64,000 bases of DNA from Icerya purchasi (lineage: Eukaryota; Arthropoda; Insecta; Hemiptera; Monophlebidae): assembly GCA_039619475.1 (NCBI GenBank), contig CM077115.1, forward strand, positions 594,481,643-594,545,642, written 5' to 3'. Within the stretch, counting starts at the first letter, position 1; each line of letters opens with the position of its first letter. The notes under the pieces were generated by a model, which did not search any database, was not told the origin of the DNA, and saw only the letters and a list, made by a program, of their open reading frames with translations. This document shows, piece after piece, positions 1 to 11,399 of this stretch. The translations under genes were made by a program, and so were the position numbers.

Positions 1-3000
1 AAGTGTTTAAGAATATCGCGATAAATTTAAGCTATTAAGCATATCAGTTAAGTTGCGTTGTAATTGTGCTTCCTCTTTATCTCGAATCCCTTATTTATAT
101 GTGCAGAGACGGTGTCAAGTGTTTCTCTCAAATGTGACTCCACCGATGCAGTACGGGGATAGGATTAATTGTACAACTACAGTAACGTTAAAAAAGGGAC
201 TGATAATATAAATAGGGTACTAAACCCAGATGATACGTTAAAAATAAACGCCGAATTATTCCACGTGTTGTATCTGAACATAAGAACTGCCCGGCGTAAC
301 TGGGATGAATTTTATAGCTACATTCACACGACACCTTTAAGTGTCATTGTACTAACGGAAGTAAACATAAGCGAGTTTGAATTAAATTTGTATACTATAG
401 CGGGTTTCACAAAGATTGCATTACAAAGACAAAAGGGGTATGTTTGTGTTCGTAAATGATAATTTCAGATGTAATATTCTGGAAGTTAAAAATGGGTCAA
501 GCATGGATCTGGTGATGGTAGATATAGATATGTGCGTTAATAATTGTTTACGTTTAATTGCTATTTATCGATCACCAAGTAATAATGTAGGCGAATTCAT
601 AAAAGAAACCGCAGCGCTTTTAAAAAACCTAAATAATAAGGATCATTTTTTGATATGTGGGGATTTCACAATATTAATTTACTTCTTCATGATGCTCAAC
701 CGGAGAACTTACTAAACGTAATTTACGGGTCAGGAGGCATGCATCTAATAAGTGGAATTAAAATAGAAGAAGATCGGACGGATAGAAGTACTCAGTCATG
801 TATAGATAATATGTTTATGAGGTTTAAAACGAACGAAATTACTTCGGGATTGGTCAATACGAAAATATCTGACCGTTATATCATCTGTGGTGCATTTTGT
901 ATCGCGAATCAGAAAATAACTCATTATGAAAATCCTCTGAAATGTGTTTTTGAGGAGGAAAGATTGCAGAAGCAAATTAACAATTTTATAACTGGAGCGA
1001 ACTCAACGGTAGGAGATTTATATCATCGTTTTTGTTCAGTTTTTCAAAACATATATGTGCAAAGTGGAAGTGAGTGAGAGGAAAAAGGGATGCAAATATA
1101 ACCCTAAAAACAAATGGATGAGTCAGAAAATAATCAATTTTATGAAAAAGTCAGAGATCGATACTTTAAACTCATTGTCAGTAAAGGGAATAGAACTAAC
1201 GTGAGATATAAAAATCTGTTTAAAAAATATCGGAATTTAGTTAAAACAGAAATAAGAAATGCCAAGCGGAAGTATTATCAAAGACAAATAGTGATGGCAA
1301 ACGATGATAGCAAAAAAAAAACACGGGGTATAATCAGTAATATTGTTGGTAAAAAAAAAACAACAAAACAACAGTTGATTTAATTTCTAAACATTTTGGG
1401 AATAGTTGAATAATAGTTGAACAATTTAGCGAATACTTCGTACGTTCGGTAGAAGAGCAGAGACATAAATGAGACGTTACCGAATAGACAAGTTAAATGT
1501 GGCCTCATTCTTCATTCCATTTGCGAATGTTTCTCAAATAGAAACAATAATTAACGATCTAGATACTATTCGACCATGGAAAACCTCATTATTTACCAAT
1601 CGAAGGAATGGAATCGTCACAAGACTCCTCCTAGGTCACTCAAAAATCACTCATAATCACCCCCTGTCCAGACAACCTATTCCACTATGTTCCAATTGCA
1701 ATTCTCCTGTCACAATGCAACATTTACTCGTCAGCTGTCCCACTTATAATTCATACTGAGCATAAATTCTCCAGTCGTCCAACCTTTCTGAAATCCTGTC
1801 TGATCGCCAGGATAAAATTGAACGCCTCTTACGTTTTCTCAAGACCACTAACCTATTCCACTGCATCTAACTCTTATCTTATCCGTATCACTGGCCTAGG
1901 CGGCAGTACACGACACGCTAATCAAAGAAGAAGAAGAAGAATTAACGATCTAAAAGTTCACAAGGCACCGGGATGGGACGATATTAGGGTTAAAGATATT
2001 ACACGAAACTCAAAGTTGTTTACTCCTATTTTAATCTGTGTGGTCAAATGGCTCAATAAAGGAAGCGTGCATTCCTAATGGGCTCAAAAGAGTATTATTA
2101 GACCGATATATAAGAACGGGGCTCAAAATCAAATCGAAAACTATTGCTTGTAATAACTAAAATACTAGAACAGTATATCGGCAAACACTTAAGAAATTTT
2201 CGCGGAAAAAACAATTTTCTCTACGAAAACCAACACGGATTTAGAGGAAAAGAGATCCGCCTTAACTTTACTAAGAACGTTTGTAAATGAGATAAATATA
2301 GGAGACTATCGAGGGAGAACCAATTCATAATTATCTTTATTGACCTGGCTAAAGCGTTTGATTTAGTTGACCATGACCTGCTTATTAAGGATCCAGAAGA
2401 TGTGGGCATTGTAAATAATCAACTATTGTGGTTTTAAAATTATTAAAAAAACGGGAGAAGCATAGTAAAAATTGTAGGTAATATAAGTAATTGAATCGAT
2501 ATGAAGTAGGTCAGAGTACAATACTGGCTCCTATTCTATTTCGTATGTACACGAACAACTCATTATACAGGCATATTAAAAATGCAAAGGTATAAATGTA
2601 TTTGCCGATGACATCGCATTATTAATGGAACGTAAAAATCTATAGATGGCGGAAAAATTACCGCAGCAGGATGTCGATAGTCTCACTAAATAGGCGCATG
2701 ACAACTGGAGGTTATGCATAAATGTAAATAAATCAAAACTACTCCCCATATTCGAAATATCTCTAAACATAACGAGTCATCTCACATGCGAATCAGTATA
2801 CATAATAATGAATGCTTACATGAACGCTACGGAATTAATATTACTCGCCCTTCGTGAATGTATCAGATTTTAAATATCTAGGAATATACATATCGATAAA
2901 TCATTGAACTGGAAAAATCACATACAAAATTTAAATTCGAAAATAAGATAATTGTCCAGCCGTATATAAATTTTGAAGACGGTTCTTTCATATGGGACAT

Positions 3001-3690
3001 TACGGATGATGATATACTTTAATGCATTAATAATGTTTAGAATTTTATATGGGATCCAAATACGGGGTGAGGCTAAAAAAACGGAAATCAATAAAATAGG
3101 CAAAATTCAGAAAAGGTGTTTGAAACTTATACTACCCCATTGGAAGCGGAGTGATACTACATCAACCTGGTGGAAGGAAAATAATGAAATGTCTCTCAAG
3201 ATGCACTATTATTAACTTGAAAATGGGATACAGTAAAGTTACCTTCCAGACCGAAACTCGACTAACAAGGAATCAAAGTAATACCTATTTTACATTCATC
3301 CTAGAGGAGTAAATCTACGAATCGGCAATACAGATGATTCGATTCTAATTAAGTTGATGACTACCATAGTCACATAATAAACGAAAGAAATTGGTGTATG
3401 GAAGAGGGAAGTGGGGAAGTGGTTGAAAGAATGGTGCAAAGATTAAGGAATTCTGCTGCGCTCTTTTTCCCTTTATTGTGGCAGTTTTTTACAGCTCTTT
3501 TAGACCTTTTATTTCCCCGTCTCCCTTGCTTTTTCTTTCTTGCACGTTAATGTATGCGACGTCCAATATGTAAGCAACCCTTATGTATGGGTATATTATT
3601 GTGCTTTTTATATATGTACTTGCTTTAATTGATATTTTTTTGGTTTAGTGAGACCCACAACTTATTTATTTAAAAAAAAAAGAAAAAAAA
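1..3690 (+). mobile_element. Decayed CR1-like non-LTR retrotransposon (LINE), ORF2
   Basis: Frames at 169-459, 416-715 and 655-1077 together give an AP-endonuclease domain: LNIRT, VLTEVN, AIYRSPS and an ICGDF block, split by frameshifts. The RT follows from about 1450, with KAPGWDDIR near 1968, NQHGFRGK near 2230, FIDLAKAFDLVDHDLL near 2335 and the catalytic FADD at 2601-2612. A thumb-like end (IQKRCLKLILPHWKR) lies near 3105. The element ends in an A-rich tract around 3670-3690. Many stops and frameshifts make it a pseudogene. Its 5' end probably lies before base 1. The clade is a guess from the RT wording; the LINE assignment is firm. It is interrupted by the insertion at 1562-1939. Confidence 0.88.
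1562..1939 (+). mobile_element. Nested I-clade LINE 3' end with target-site duplication
   Basis: A 378-base 5'-truncated insertion inside the RT frame of the LINE at 1-3690. It encodes the region after RNase H of I-like elements: RPWKTSLFTNRR, TRLLLGHSKITH, a CSNC...HLLVSCP zinc-knuckle-like stretch and, after one frameshift, DRQDKIERLLRFLKTTNLFH. It ends in an (AAG)n tail at about 1925-1939. The 13-base sequence aattaacgatcta occurs at 1549-1561 and 1940-1952, as expected of a target-site duplication. Removing the insert and one repeat copy restores the host LINE frame from IETIINDL directly into KVHKAPGWDD. Confidence 0.88.
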
Positions 3691-4682
3691 AATCATTTTT
3701 ATTCTTTTTCGTTTTTTAATTATCATGTTTATGTAAAGATTTTTTCTCTTTCTGGGAAACGTGTCTATCGGCGCCGTATAAAAAAAAAAAACGGTTTTTA
3801 CATTTAGCTGAACATCCTCAGCTTTTCCATAACCTGTGTCTGTCACGATCTAACAGAAAGTTTCGCTCGACTAAAGGGCAACACACAGCCATCATTTTAA
3901 AAATACGTAAAAAAATCAACAGCTGACCCATAGTTCTCTCTTTGCCTTACCTTACGTACAATTTATTATGTTTATATTTATCATAGTAAACATAATTCCG
4001 TTGTTTTTCTTTTTATTAAGTATATTTTACCTTCCCATTTTACTCACTTCATTGACAAAAGCTCTTATAGGCCGGCTAAATTAAACCAGAAATTTATAAA
4101 TTATGCACTAAAACCTTCCCCGCAGGAAGAAGCAGTCTGTCACTAGAGAAAACTGAAACAAAATCGGTTTAGTAGTTCACGAAATTCATCAATAGACAAT
4201 CGGACGAGCAATATTTCCCGACTTTCATTTATTTACATGCAGGTAAGTAAAGTGACCTCCTGTTATACCTTTGAAAGAGTGTTGAGGATTGCGAAGTTAA
4301 GAATCACAATGAAGCTTAATGTATTTAAAAAAAAATATTAGGTCAGCTCCTTTTTCACGTTCGCTTTTTCTTCTCGAATTTCTCTGGTAGCCAGTTATTT
4401 TCGGCTGGTTAGACCTGGAACGACTTAAGTCTGGAATGAAATGATTCGTATACCTGTACTCTCCACGTACACGCGCGCACACACACGCACATATATTATA
4501 ATAAGTATGACTGGTTTCAACTGCGCATGTGTTTATCGTCTTGTTACAGTTTATAAACATTGCAGAAACTTACCTCTGTAGATCGATCATTTCTTTTAAA
4601 TATAAGTTAGTTTATAAATTCAAATATTACTTCGATAAGTGTACCATTTTTTGCATGCATTCAGATATATCATATGTTCTAG
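3691..4682 (+). other. Intron upstream of the first visible exon
   Basis: AT-rich sequence after the LINE tail with no recognisable exon or element. A short CA-rich stretch lies near 4466-4492. The polypyrimidine tract and AG of the next exon's acceptor end at 4682. Confidence 0.55.
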
Positions 4683-4861
4683 AGTAAACAGAACCCTGTA
4701 GAGGAATTACTGAACAAAGCGGATAAAGTGATTGCCGAAAAAAGACCTCGGGCTGAGGTGTACTCTGCTATGGCTGATTCATTGGGCAAAGCCTGGAAAG
4801 ATATAAATATGCACTTGCTGAGTAGAAAACGAATCCTCAATTTAAATGTTATTTATCACAG
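4683..4861 (+). CDS. Spectrin-repeat gene, visible exon 1 (internal)
   Basis: Internal exon of 179 nt, entering in phase 0 and leaving two bases for the next exon. It encodes residues 1-59 of the visible segment, beginning SKQNPVEELLNKADKV and including EKRPRAEVYSAMADSLGKAW, where W38 matches a spectrin helix-A tryptophan. The acceptor AG is at 4681-4682 and the donor GTAAAG starts at 4862. Joining to exon 2 makes a Ser codon and gives NVIYHSKAEFC across the splice. It has too few codons to appear as a long ORF and was found by the reading frame and splice sites together. Confidence 0.85.
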
Positions 4862-5505
4862 GTAAAGATTTAATATCGACTTTAAGTTATATTATACGAT
4901 ATCAACTGTGAAATTTTATAGTATTTTGCTCTTTGGCGATTAATAATTCATAAACGAGATGATTAAAAATCGAAAACGATTTTTAAAAGTTCATTAAAAC
5001 GTTGAACGAATTACGAAAATTATATTGTAAAAAGAGGACAATTAATTATTATTGGGGAGGTTCTTGAAATGTAATTTTATGTGTCCGGCAATCGCAATTG
5101 AAACTATGATATTTTTACTTTATTCGTTTTGAATAGCTTTAAGCACTGATCGCTCGAAGTTGGACCCATATTATCCAGCGAGCGATATTTTATACTATTT
5201 TTAATTATAACCAGTCTTCTAAAGTACTATATCGTCAGGGCAATTTGTATAATAATTTTCGCAGTTGTGCATATTTTGTATCTTTTGAATGTGTCTATAA
5301 GAATAATATTCGTAGTTATTATATGGTAAAGTGTTTACAACAAATGGGATATTTTTGCTGATTCATGTTGAAACTACAATATATAATCCCCCCCCCCCTA
5401 TTTATAGTATTACAATCTGACCATCTAGAGTATTTAGAAATATATATTTCAAAAGGGCACTCTTGAACATGAAGGGGAAAATTTAACAAAGGATCTGCCG
5501 GAGTA
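4862..5505 (+). other. Intron sequence, nothing recognised
   Basis: AT-rich intron between exon 1 and the LINE tail at 5506. A run of Cs lies at about 5390-5398. The last nine bases (5497-5505) are the left target-site duplication of that LINE. Confidence 0.5.
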
Positions 5506-5925
5506 ATTTTCCCTGTATCAGCCGTTCCGTTACTTATTCCATAGTTCGCTTTAATCATAGTCTGCTTCTTGCTTCTCTCTTTCGTTTTGCTATTATTCAC
5601 AGTCTCCTTTGTGTCCTTTTCATCCTCCTATCTTAAATTTGATCTGCCATGCGAATCACGTCCTATTCGAATGTTCTTGTATTTCCTCAGAACGCGCCAT
5701 CTTTTAAATCTGCTTTGCCTTGGCCCCCGGACTCCTTACGGTTCCCACTATGTTTTGCTCTTCCATCTCGTTCTGTTGTTCCTTTGTTGGCTGCCTTTAT
5801 TTCTTCTATCTCTAATTGCTTTCTGATATAACTTGCCACTTCCTATGTTTCATCATTACTCTAGGCCTTTACGTTGGGTAAATGTCTTGTGGAACGTGCT
5901 CCAAAAAACAAACAAAAAAAAACCC
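5506..5925 (+). mobile_element. 5'-truncated I-clade LINE tail
   Basis: Sense remnant of the C-terminal region of the I-clade LINE family that recurs in this window. The RFNHSLL motif and a degenerate H-VLFEC knuckle, then a frame reading PSRSVVPLLAAFISSISN, align with the copy at 26200-26550 (RFNHTLLP, HIFFECS, PSQSVVLVLGSFISAVSN). The 3' end is an A-rich tract at about 5900-5922. The nonamer gccggagta is present at 5497-5505 and 5926-5934 and fits a target-site duplication. Confidence 0.82.
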
Positions 5926-5934
5926 GCCGGAGTA

Positions 5935-7566
5935 CATAAAATATTGAGCAAGCGGAGTTTTCCTGACCAGAAATGTGTAATAGAGGTTGACTGCAAACAG
6001 GTGAAAAAATGTATGCAGTGCACAAAGAAGTTTTAAGATAAAATTTAAAGATTTAACATGGAATTATGTAACTAAAGCAAAGTAAAGGGTTCGCAATGGT
6101 CTAATGAATCTAAAATCATTCTAGTTCTTTTTTCTTGCCTTACTTGAAATATTCTTTATTGACCTGATTGGTTTATACGCTTAAGAATATAATGATGAAA
6201 GAAAAAAAGTTACCTGTTGTGAAGGAAGGAAAGATTCGCAAAATAGAGATGGGTAGCCTGTTTTTGTAGTTATTTATGAGTAATATTATAACTGATGAAC
6301 ATAATTTTTGGGCAGAATTTTAGCTGTGCCGGTAACAGCAGTTATTAAATTTTAATTTCGATCGATGAAATATAAACCTATTCGATTATGGTATGATATC
6401 AACGTGAAAAGTATTATATGGTGTGATAGTAATTTATTACACCACATTTACGCGAATAAGATTTTTACATTTTATTACTTGTTCATTTACGCTAATATTG
6501 CTCAGTGCTATTTCGAATATTATTTTTAATGTGAGAAATAGTACAATAATTTCGAGTTTTGTAAAAAGAAAAAACAATCTTTGTTTTAACAAAGATATTA
6601 TGGGTACTGCACCTGTGTTGTACATTCTTATAATTGAATGAAGTTATGAAAACTTTCGGTAGTTCTTATTTATAAACCTGCCTGGATAATTTGGCCTAAT
6701 GCAATGTAGTTTCCGGCGTTTTTTTTTGCCACATTTTTATGTGTAAATAAGAATAAAGTTAAGAAAAAACTTGTTCAAATCTTTTTGGTTTTTGTGGCAT
6801 AGTAGTAAGTGTAAATGGAATAATTGAAGCAAACTAATTTTGCACTTATTCAAATTAACGATTTCTAGTGGAATAGAATAATGGAAAAAGGAGAATATTT
6901 TAGATTTTCTTTATAAATACAGCGTTAATACATGATTTTAATTTCTGTATTTTTATTTTTGGAACGTGCTACTACTAGTAGTAAGTAAGAGTGGATTTTT
7001 GTAGACCATAGTCGTTTGTTGGTTATAAGGTTTTTCTTTATTTGTTTACTCCAATGAAGAGTCTCTCTACGCTAGCAAATAAGATATCTGATGGTGGAAC
7101 TATATGAGTTGGCCATTTATGATTAGCGTCTTATGATGTATATTTGTAACAGATGACCTTGTTGTTTCCGAGCACATAGGACATCATATATGTTTGCAGG
7201 AAGCACTTTCTAAAGAAATGTACAAGCTATGAGAAACTAATTTGCTTCATTATTTGTCGCTGTTTCCTTTGGCGTTTTTCTACATGTCGACTATATACGA
7301 AGGGTAACTCAGGAAGACTATCTTGACGAACGGGCGGCGGGAACCTTTGTGTCATCTGAGTTCAATTTGAAAACTTCCATTTGTTGAATAAAATTTTTAA
7401 CGGAACTTTATAAATATGATGCTGGACCCAATCGGACGGATATATTTTCTACGTTCTGATAGTGTCGATCTTTTTCAAGAACTGCGATACAAAACGGTCA
7501 GTGATCATCACCACTGCATATTTGAACAATCCGAATGGGACACAAGTAGTCGGATTAAGAGCGAGA
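5935..7566 (+). other. Intron sequence, nothing recognised
   Basis: AT-rich intronic DNA with no exon, RNA gene or element I can name. The stretch from about 7280 to 7560 is less AT-rich than its surroundings and may be an old element. Its translations match nothing I recognise. Confidence 0.4.
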
Positions 7567-9055
7567 TTTTATTTATTTATTTATAAGCTTATATACAATA
7601 ATGCGGAGCGTGTATACATTTCATTTTAAATTGATGTAAATTGAAGGCCCTAAAAGCCACCATCAATCTTGTCCATTCCTTGCGGTGCTGAGCGATTGTC
7701 CTATAGCATCGATTTTGCAAGAATTTTATTATTCCGTCATTCCATCCTAAGTATTGTCTGCCCCTTTTTCTTTTCCCTATTGTATACCAGTTTTTTACAA
7801 AGTGTGTCTACTTGTTATCCTCCAACTCTGTTATATGTCCAATCCAGTCCCATTTTCTGTTTTTATAATTATTAACAAAATTTGTTGAGTATATTTTTTT
7901 GTTCCTGATCTTATCCCTACGTTTGATATTTAGAATGGATCTGCACATTGCGCTTTTTTATCTTCTGTTAAATTTGTAAACTGTCCGTATTTTGAATTTT
8001 AAAGAGCATAGAGAGGTAAAGCGCCTAACAAACTGATGATACGATGCTGCACTTGTAACACTTTCTCTCGGTTTTGAAATGAATAATATCGGTTTTTTTC
8101 AAGGAAGAGGTTATATTGTAGTATCGTATTTTTGTCTAGGAGTATATACAAATGTTCTTGGCTTAAAGATTTCTCTTTATTCTTTTTTTTTTTTTTTTTA
8201 ATATTCCTCCAGTTTTCGCATATCCCTAGAACTTTTCAAAGTGACAGCTTTTTGATTTTATTCCGAACTTTTTTGAATGTATGTTATATATGTTTTGAAG
8301 AGAGAATATTGAAGCTATGAAGTATGGCCGGCTATTTGCTTTTCAAGCGACTGTTATCTCCAAAGCATTTAAAATTGAAATCTGTTATATCTTTCAGTCT
8401 TAGTTATCGTTATTTTTCCATCCTAGAGGGGTGGTTTCCCTGATATTTGATATTTACCATGTCGGTTTAATGAGGACCGAAAATATAATTATGAACTGTT
8501 CGATTTTATTACACAATTGTTTGCATAGTTGATTAAAAATAGCACATAAAGCAGATGGCGGCTTCTATTTGGGTATACCTTTTTTTTTTTTCCCACGCGT
8601 ATTAATCCCTAAATTTCGATAAGGTTGCCAATACTCTTGATCAAAATGTTTTACTACCATTGTTTTTGTACCCGCTTTGCAGGCCTCCTTGTAACAGTAA
8701 AAACTATGTACAATGCAATGTCATCATTATCTATCGGAGAGATTTTAGACATCTGTTCACATTTATAGTTTTATCTGATAGCGTTAAAAACATATTTTCC
8801 AGTTTGTACTTTTTAATATCCTTTTACGGGCCCCTCTCGAAGACAACCGATCGATGATTATAGTTTAATTGGTGTGTTAGAGTCTATCATTTTAGTAATG
8901 AAGTCTTAAATGTCCATTCTTTGTTCAGTGAGTCACTAGTAATTCATGGTCCACCTTCTTTGAAGACCATTTTTTCAATCTCTTCTGTGCGAAAATTTCT
9001 AGGTACAATTCTGTCTAGTTTTCCACGTTGAAATTACCTCCCTTAATAACTATAT
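7567..9055 (-). mobile_element. RTE-like LINE 3' end, heavily decayed
   Basis: Read on the minus strand, the region near 7990-7870 gives FKIRTVYKFNRR and KRRDKIRNKKIYSTNF, followed by NRKWDWIGHI. Further down come GKRKRG-like residues and RTIAQHRKEWTRLMVAFRAF. This order (DRIRN, KWxWxGH, GRP-like, then AxxRxxWxxL) is the usual C-terminus of RTE-type and related LINE reverse transcriptases. The 3' end carries a (TAAA)n-like tail, seen on the + strand as repeated ttta at 7567-7585. The RTE family commonly ends in short simple repeats. Frames are broken throughout. The upstream limit near 9055 is approximate. Confidence 0.65.
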
Positions 9056-9062
9056 ATTAATT

Positions 9063-9310
9063 ACAACGTAATTCTTAGAGACCGGCCCCCATTAGATTTT
9101 GTAACGAAAATGTCTCAATTTTATGTATTTAGTTTAAAAGAAATAAGGTTAGGATTTTTGTGATTATGTTATATTTTTTTGCGTCGATGACGATAAGAAT
9201 GACGTAAATTTTGATCATTTTACGCAAAGTATAGGAAGGAAAGAGATAGAAATGTAAGCAAGAAGAGACAAGGAGCAGAGCTCTTTGCGAGGCCAACATG
9301 CTGAGTTTAT
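9063..9310 (-). repeat. Short interspersed repeat family 1, copy A
   Basis: Begins acaacgtaattctta at 9063-9077, with a related inverted stretch (taagaatgacgtaa) at about 9194-9207. It ends with a degraded gcgaggccaacatgctgag block next to a TA/CA-rich tail. The same architecture occurs at 22280-22508 (+), 42131-42505 (+) and 43419-43842 (-). No coding capacity is seen. Confidence 0.75.
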
Positions 9311-9410
9311 ACATACATATAACTTTGCTCTTCGGGTCCCGGAAGGGGGAAGTTCCCTTGGTCACCAATCTTTTTTCTTCTAAACTTCTCTTAGCCAAAT
9401 CGTTTTCAAT

Positions 9411-9595
9411 TGACTACGTCATTCGCGTACCCGTTCTTTATTTTAAAAAAAAATCTTAGCACTTGTACAACATACCATTCAATCTTCGTTATCTTATATA
9501 AAGTCAACGAGACGTAATCATGCGACAAAAACGTAACGGAATATAACCACGGGACAAAAAATATAATGTTCCCTGGGCTAAGAATGACGTAGTCA
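9411..9595. repeat. 185-bp MITE-like repeat with 14-bp perfect inverted ends
   Basis: The sequence tgactacgtcattc at 9411-9424 is exactly the reverse complement of gaatgacgtagtca at 9582-9595. The interior is non-coding. A clear target-site duplication is not obvious, so its class is unassigned. Confidence 0.55.
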
Positions 9596-11399
9596 TTTTT
9601 TGTTGTTTTCGGGCTTATATGCGAGACAACTCATCGGGGCCTACTCATTAATATGCACATATATAGCACAGTTCTCGCTCCTGAAGTCACCTGATGCAGT
9701 GGTCGAATTGATTGTAATTACTAACAGCTACGTTGTTTCGTTACAGTTTGTTTACTGTTTCGAATCAATTTAGTTGACAACCGGACGGTAGAGTTCTCAA
9801 TTTTGTCTACTCTAAGTAATGTGTCATATTACAGATAGAACGAGAGTATATTTCATATAGCAATACTAAATCGATTCTGCGTGCGAAAAGTTCATTTCTT
9901 ATGAAACATTCCGTTACAATGTTTCATAATGACGCAACTAAACTGTCACGGTTATGTTACTTCTGTGGTCCATTATCTAAACATTTAACTGATCGAGTGT
10001 TTTTGCAGCTCGTTTTTGATATTGTGCAAAGAATTGATGATTTTTTGATAGCTATTGCTCGGGAAGTTTTATTTGTTATATTTTTTTTTCATCAATCTTG
10101 ATATGGTTTTGTCTTACCACAATGATGTAATCGCTGAGGTCTAATTTTTTTACCGGACGGAAATTGTGCGACTTTTTTAAAAAAAAACTTAAATATTTAT
10201 ATTTTTACGTCTGCTTAAACTCCGAAAGTGGTCTTGCTACCTGCGCGAGATATCTTATTGTTAATCGACTGTACTCTAGCCGCGTACACATGTAGGGGAA
10301 AGCGCATTTAATTGCAATAATATTTTTTTTTCCATTGCGAATAAGAGACTATTAAATTGTTTGTTGACATATTTAGACCAATTCGGTGTATCGGTAAAGA
10401 ATGTTGATTTCCAACGACAAATATTTACAACATTTTCTCTCTTGCTCGATTCTTGCCTTAATTTCCAGATTTGGATTTATGTTTTCTGTTATGTAGCACT
10501 CAGAGTATTTAAATTTGTGCGCTATTTCAACCATGTTTACGTATGTTTTTTATTGTTTTTTTTGTTTTTTTTTAGTTGTGTGTCTTTTTTGTACTGAGCA
10601 CTATGATTTCCGTTTTTGGAGTGTTTATTCGCGGTTTCATTTTATCGCTCTTGGCTACTACTATTTTTTTTAGTAGACTTTGTAATCCGTCTTCATTGTC
10701 AGCTATTATTTCCGCATCATCATCTCAGATTGTTTATCAAAACGCCGTTTATCTTATCCACTTCTTTGGCTATATGATCAAATATAATTTAAATAATTAT
10801 ACAATATTTCTACAAATATAAAATTGCTACACAGTTTACAAATTTCAAATATGCTTTAATGTTTAATCGTAGCAATATATATGTTGAAAAGAAATTATGA
10901 GAAAATTCGCAAATTCATTTCGAAATAAACGGTGGTCGTATAAATTGTTCGCCGACATCACCTTCAGGCTTATTTAAATTGTTTAAGATGAATGTAGTGT
11001 ATATTTTTCAATCTTTTATTAGGTATCTCGTCGCTTTATACAAGAGACTGCGGGACACATTTTACTTAATTTAAATAGTTGAAAGTAAATAAAAAAACTG
11101 TGCATGAATAAAGAGTACGGGAGATATATGCATGTTGTTCGTCGAGATTTTCAATCAGTCTAGACTCTAGAGTAATAATTAGTACTAGACAGAAACATAT
11201 GACGTTGTGTGATTTTATAAAATTACGGGAATCTGGTGAAGAATTTACTGCGAAGATTATGACTCAGTGTCACTGGCACGGTAATTAATGGTAAAATGGA
11301 TATTAAAATTTACAGTTTTTTTTGGAAGTAATATCTAGTAGATTGTCTTTTAAAAATTCATCTATAAATATGAAACGATTGAAAAAAAAAAATTTTACG
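9596..11399 (+). other. Intron sequence, nothing recognised
   Basis: AT-rich intronic DNA with long T runs (for example 10081-10089 and 10556-10573). Open frames here are T-rich chance frames of Phe, Leu and Ser and match no family I recognise. Confidence 0.45.

Noticed and set aside
2576..2770. Minus-strand frame over the LINE RT
   Set aside because: Shadow of the + strand FADD region of the CR1-like element.
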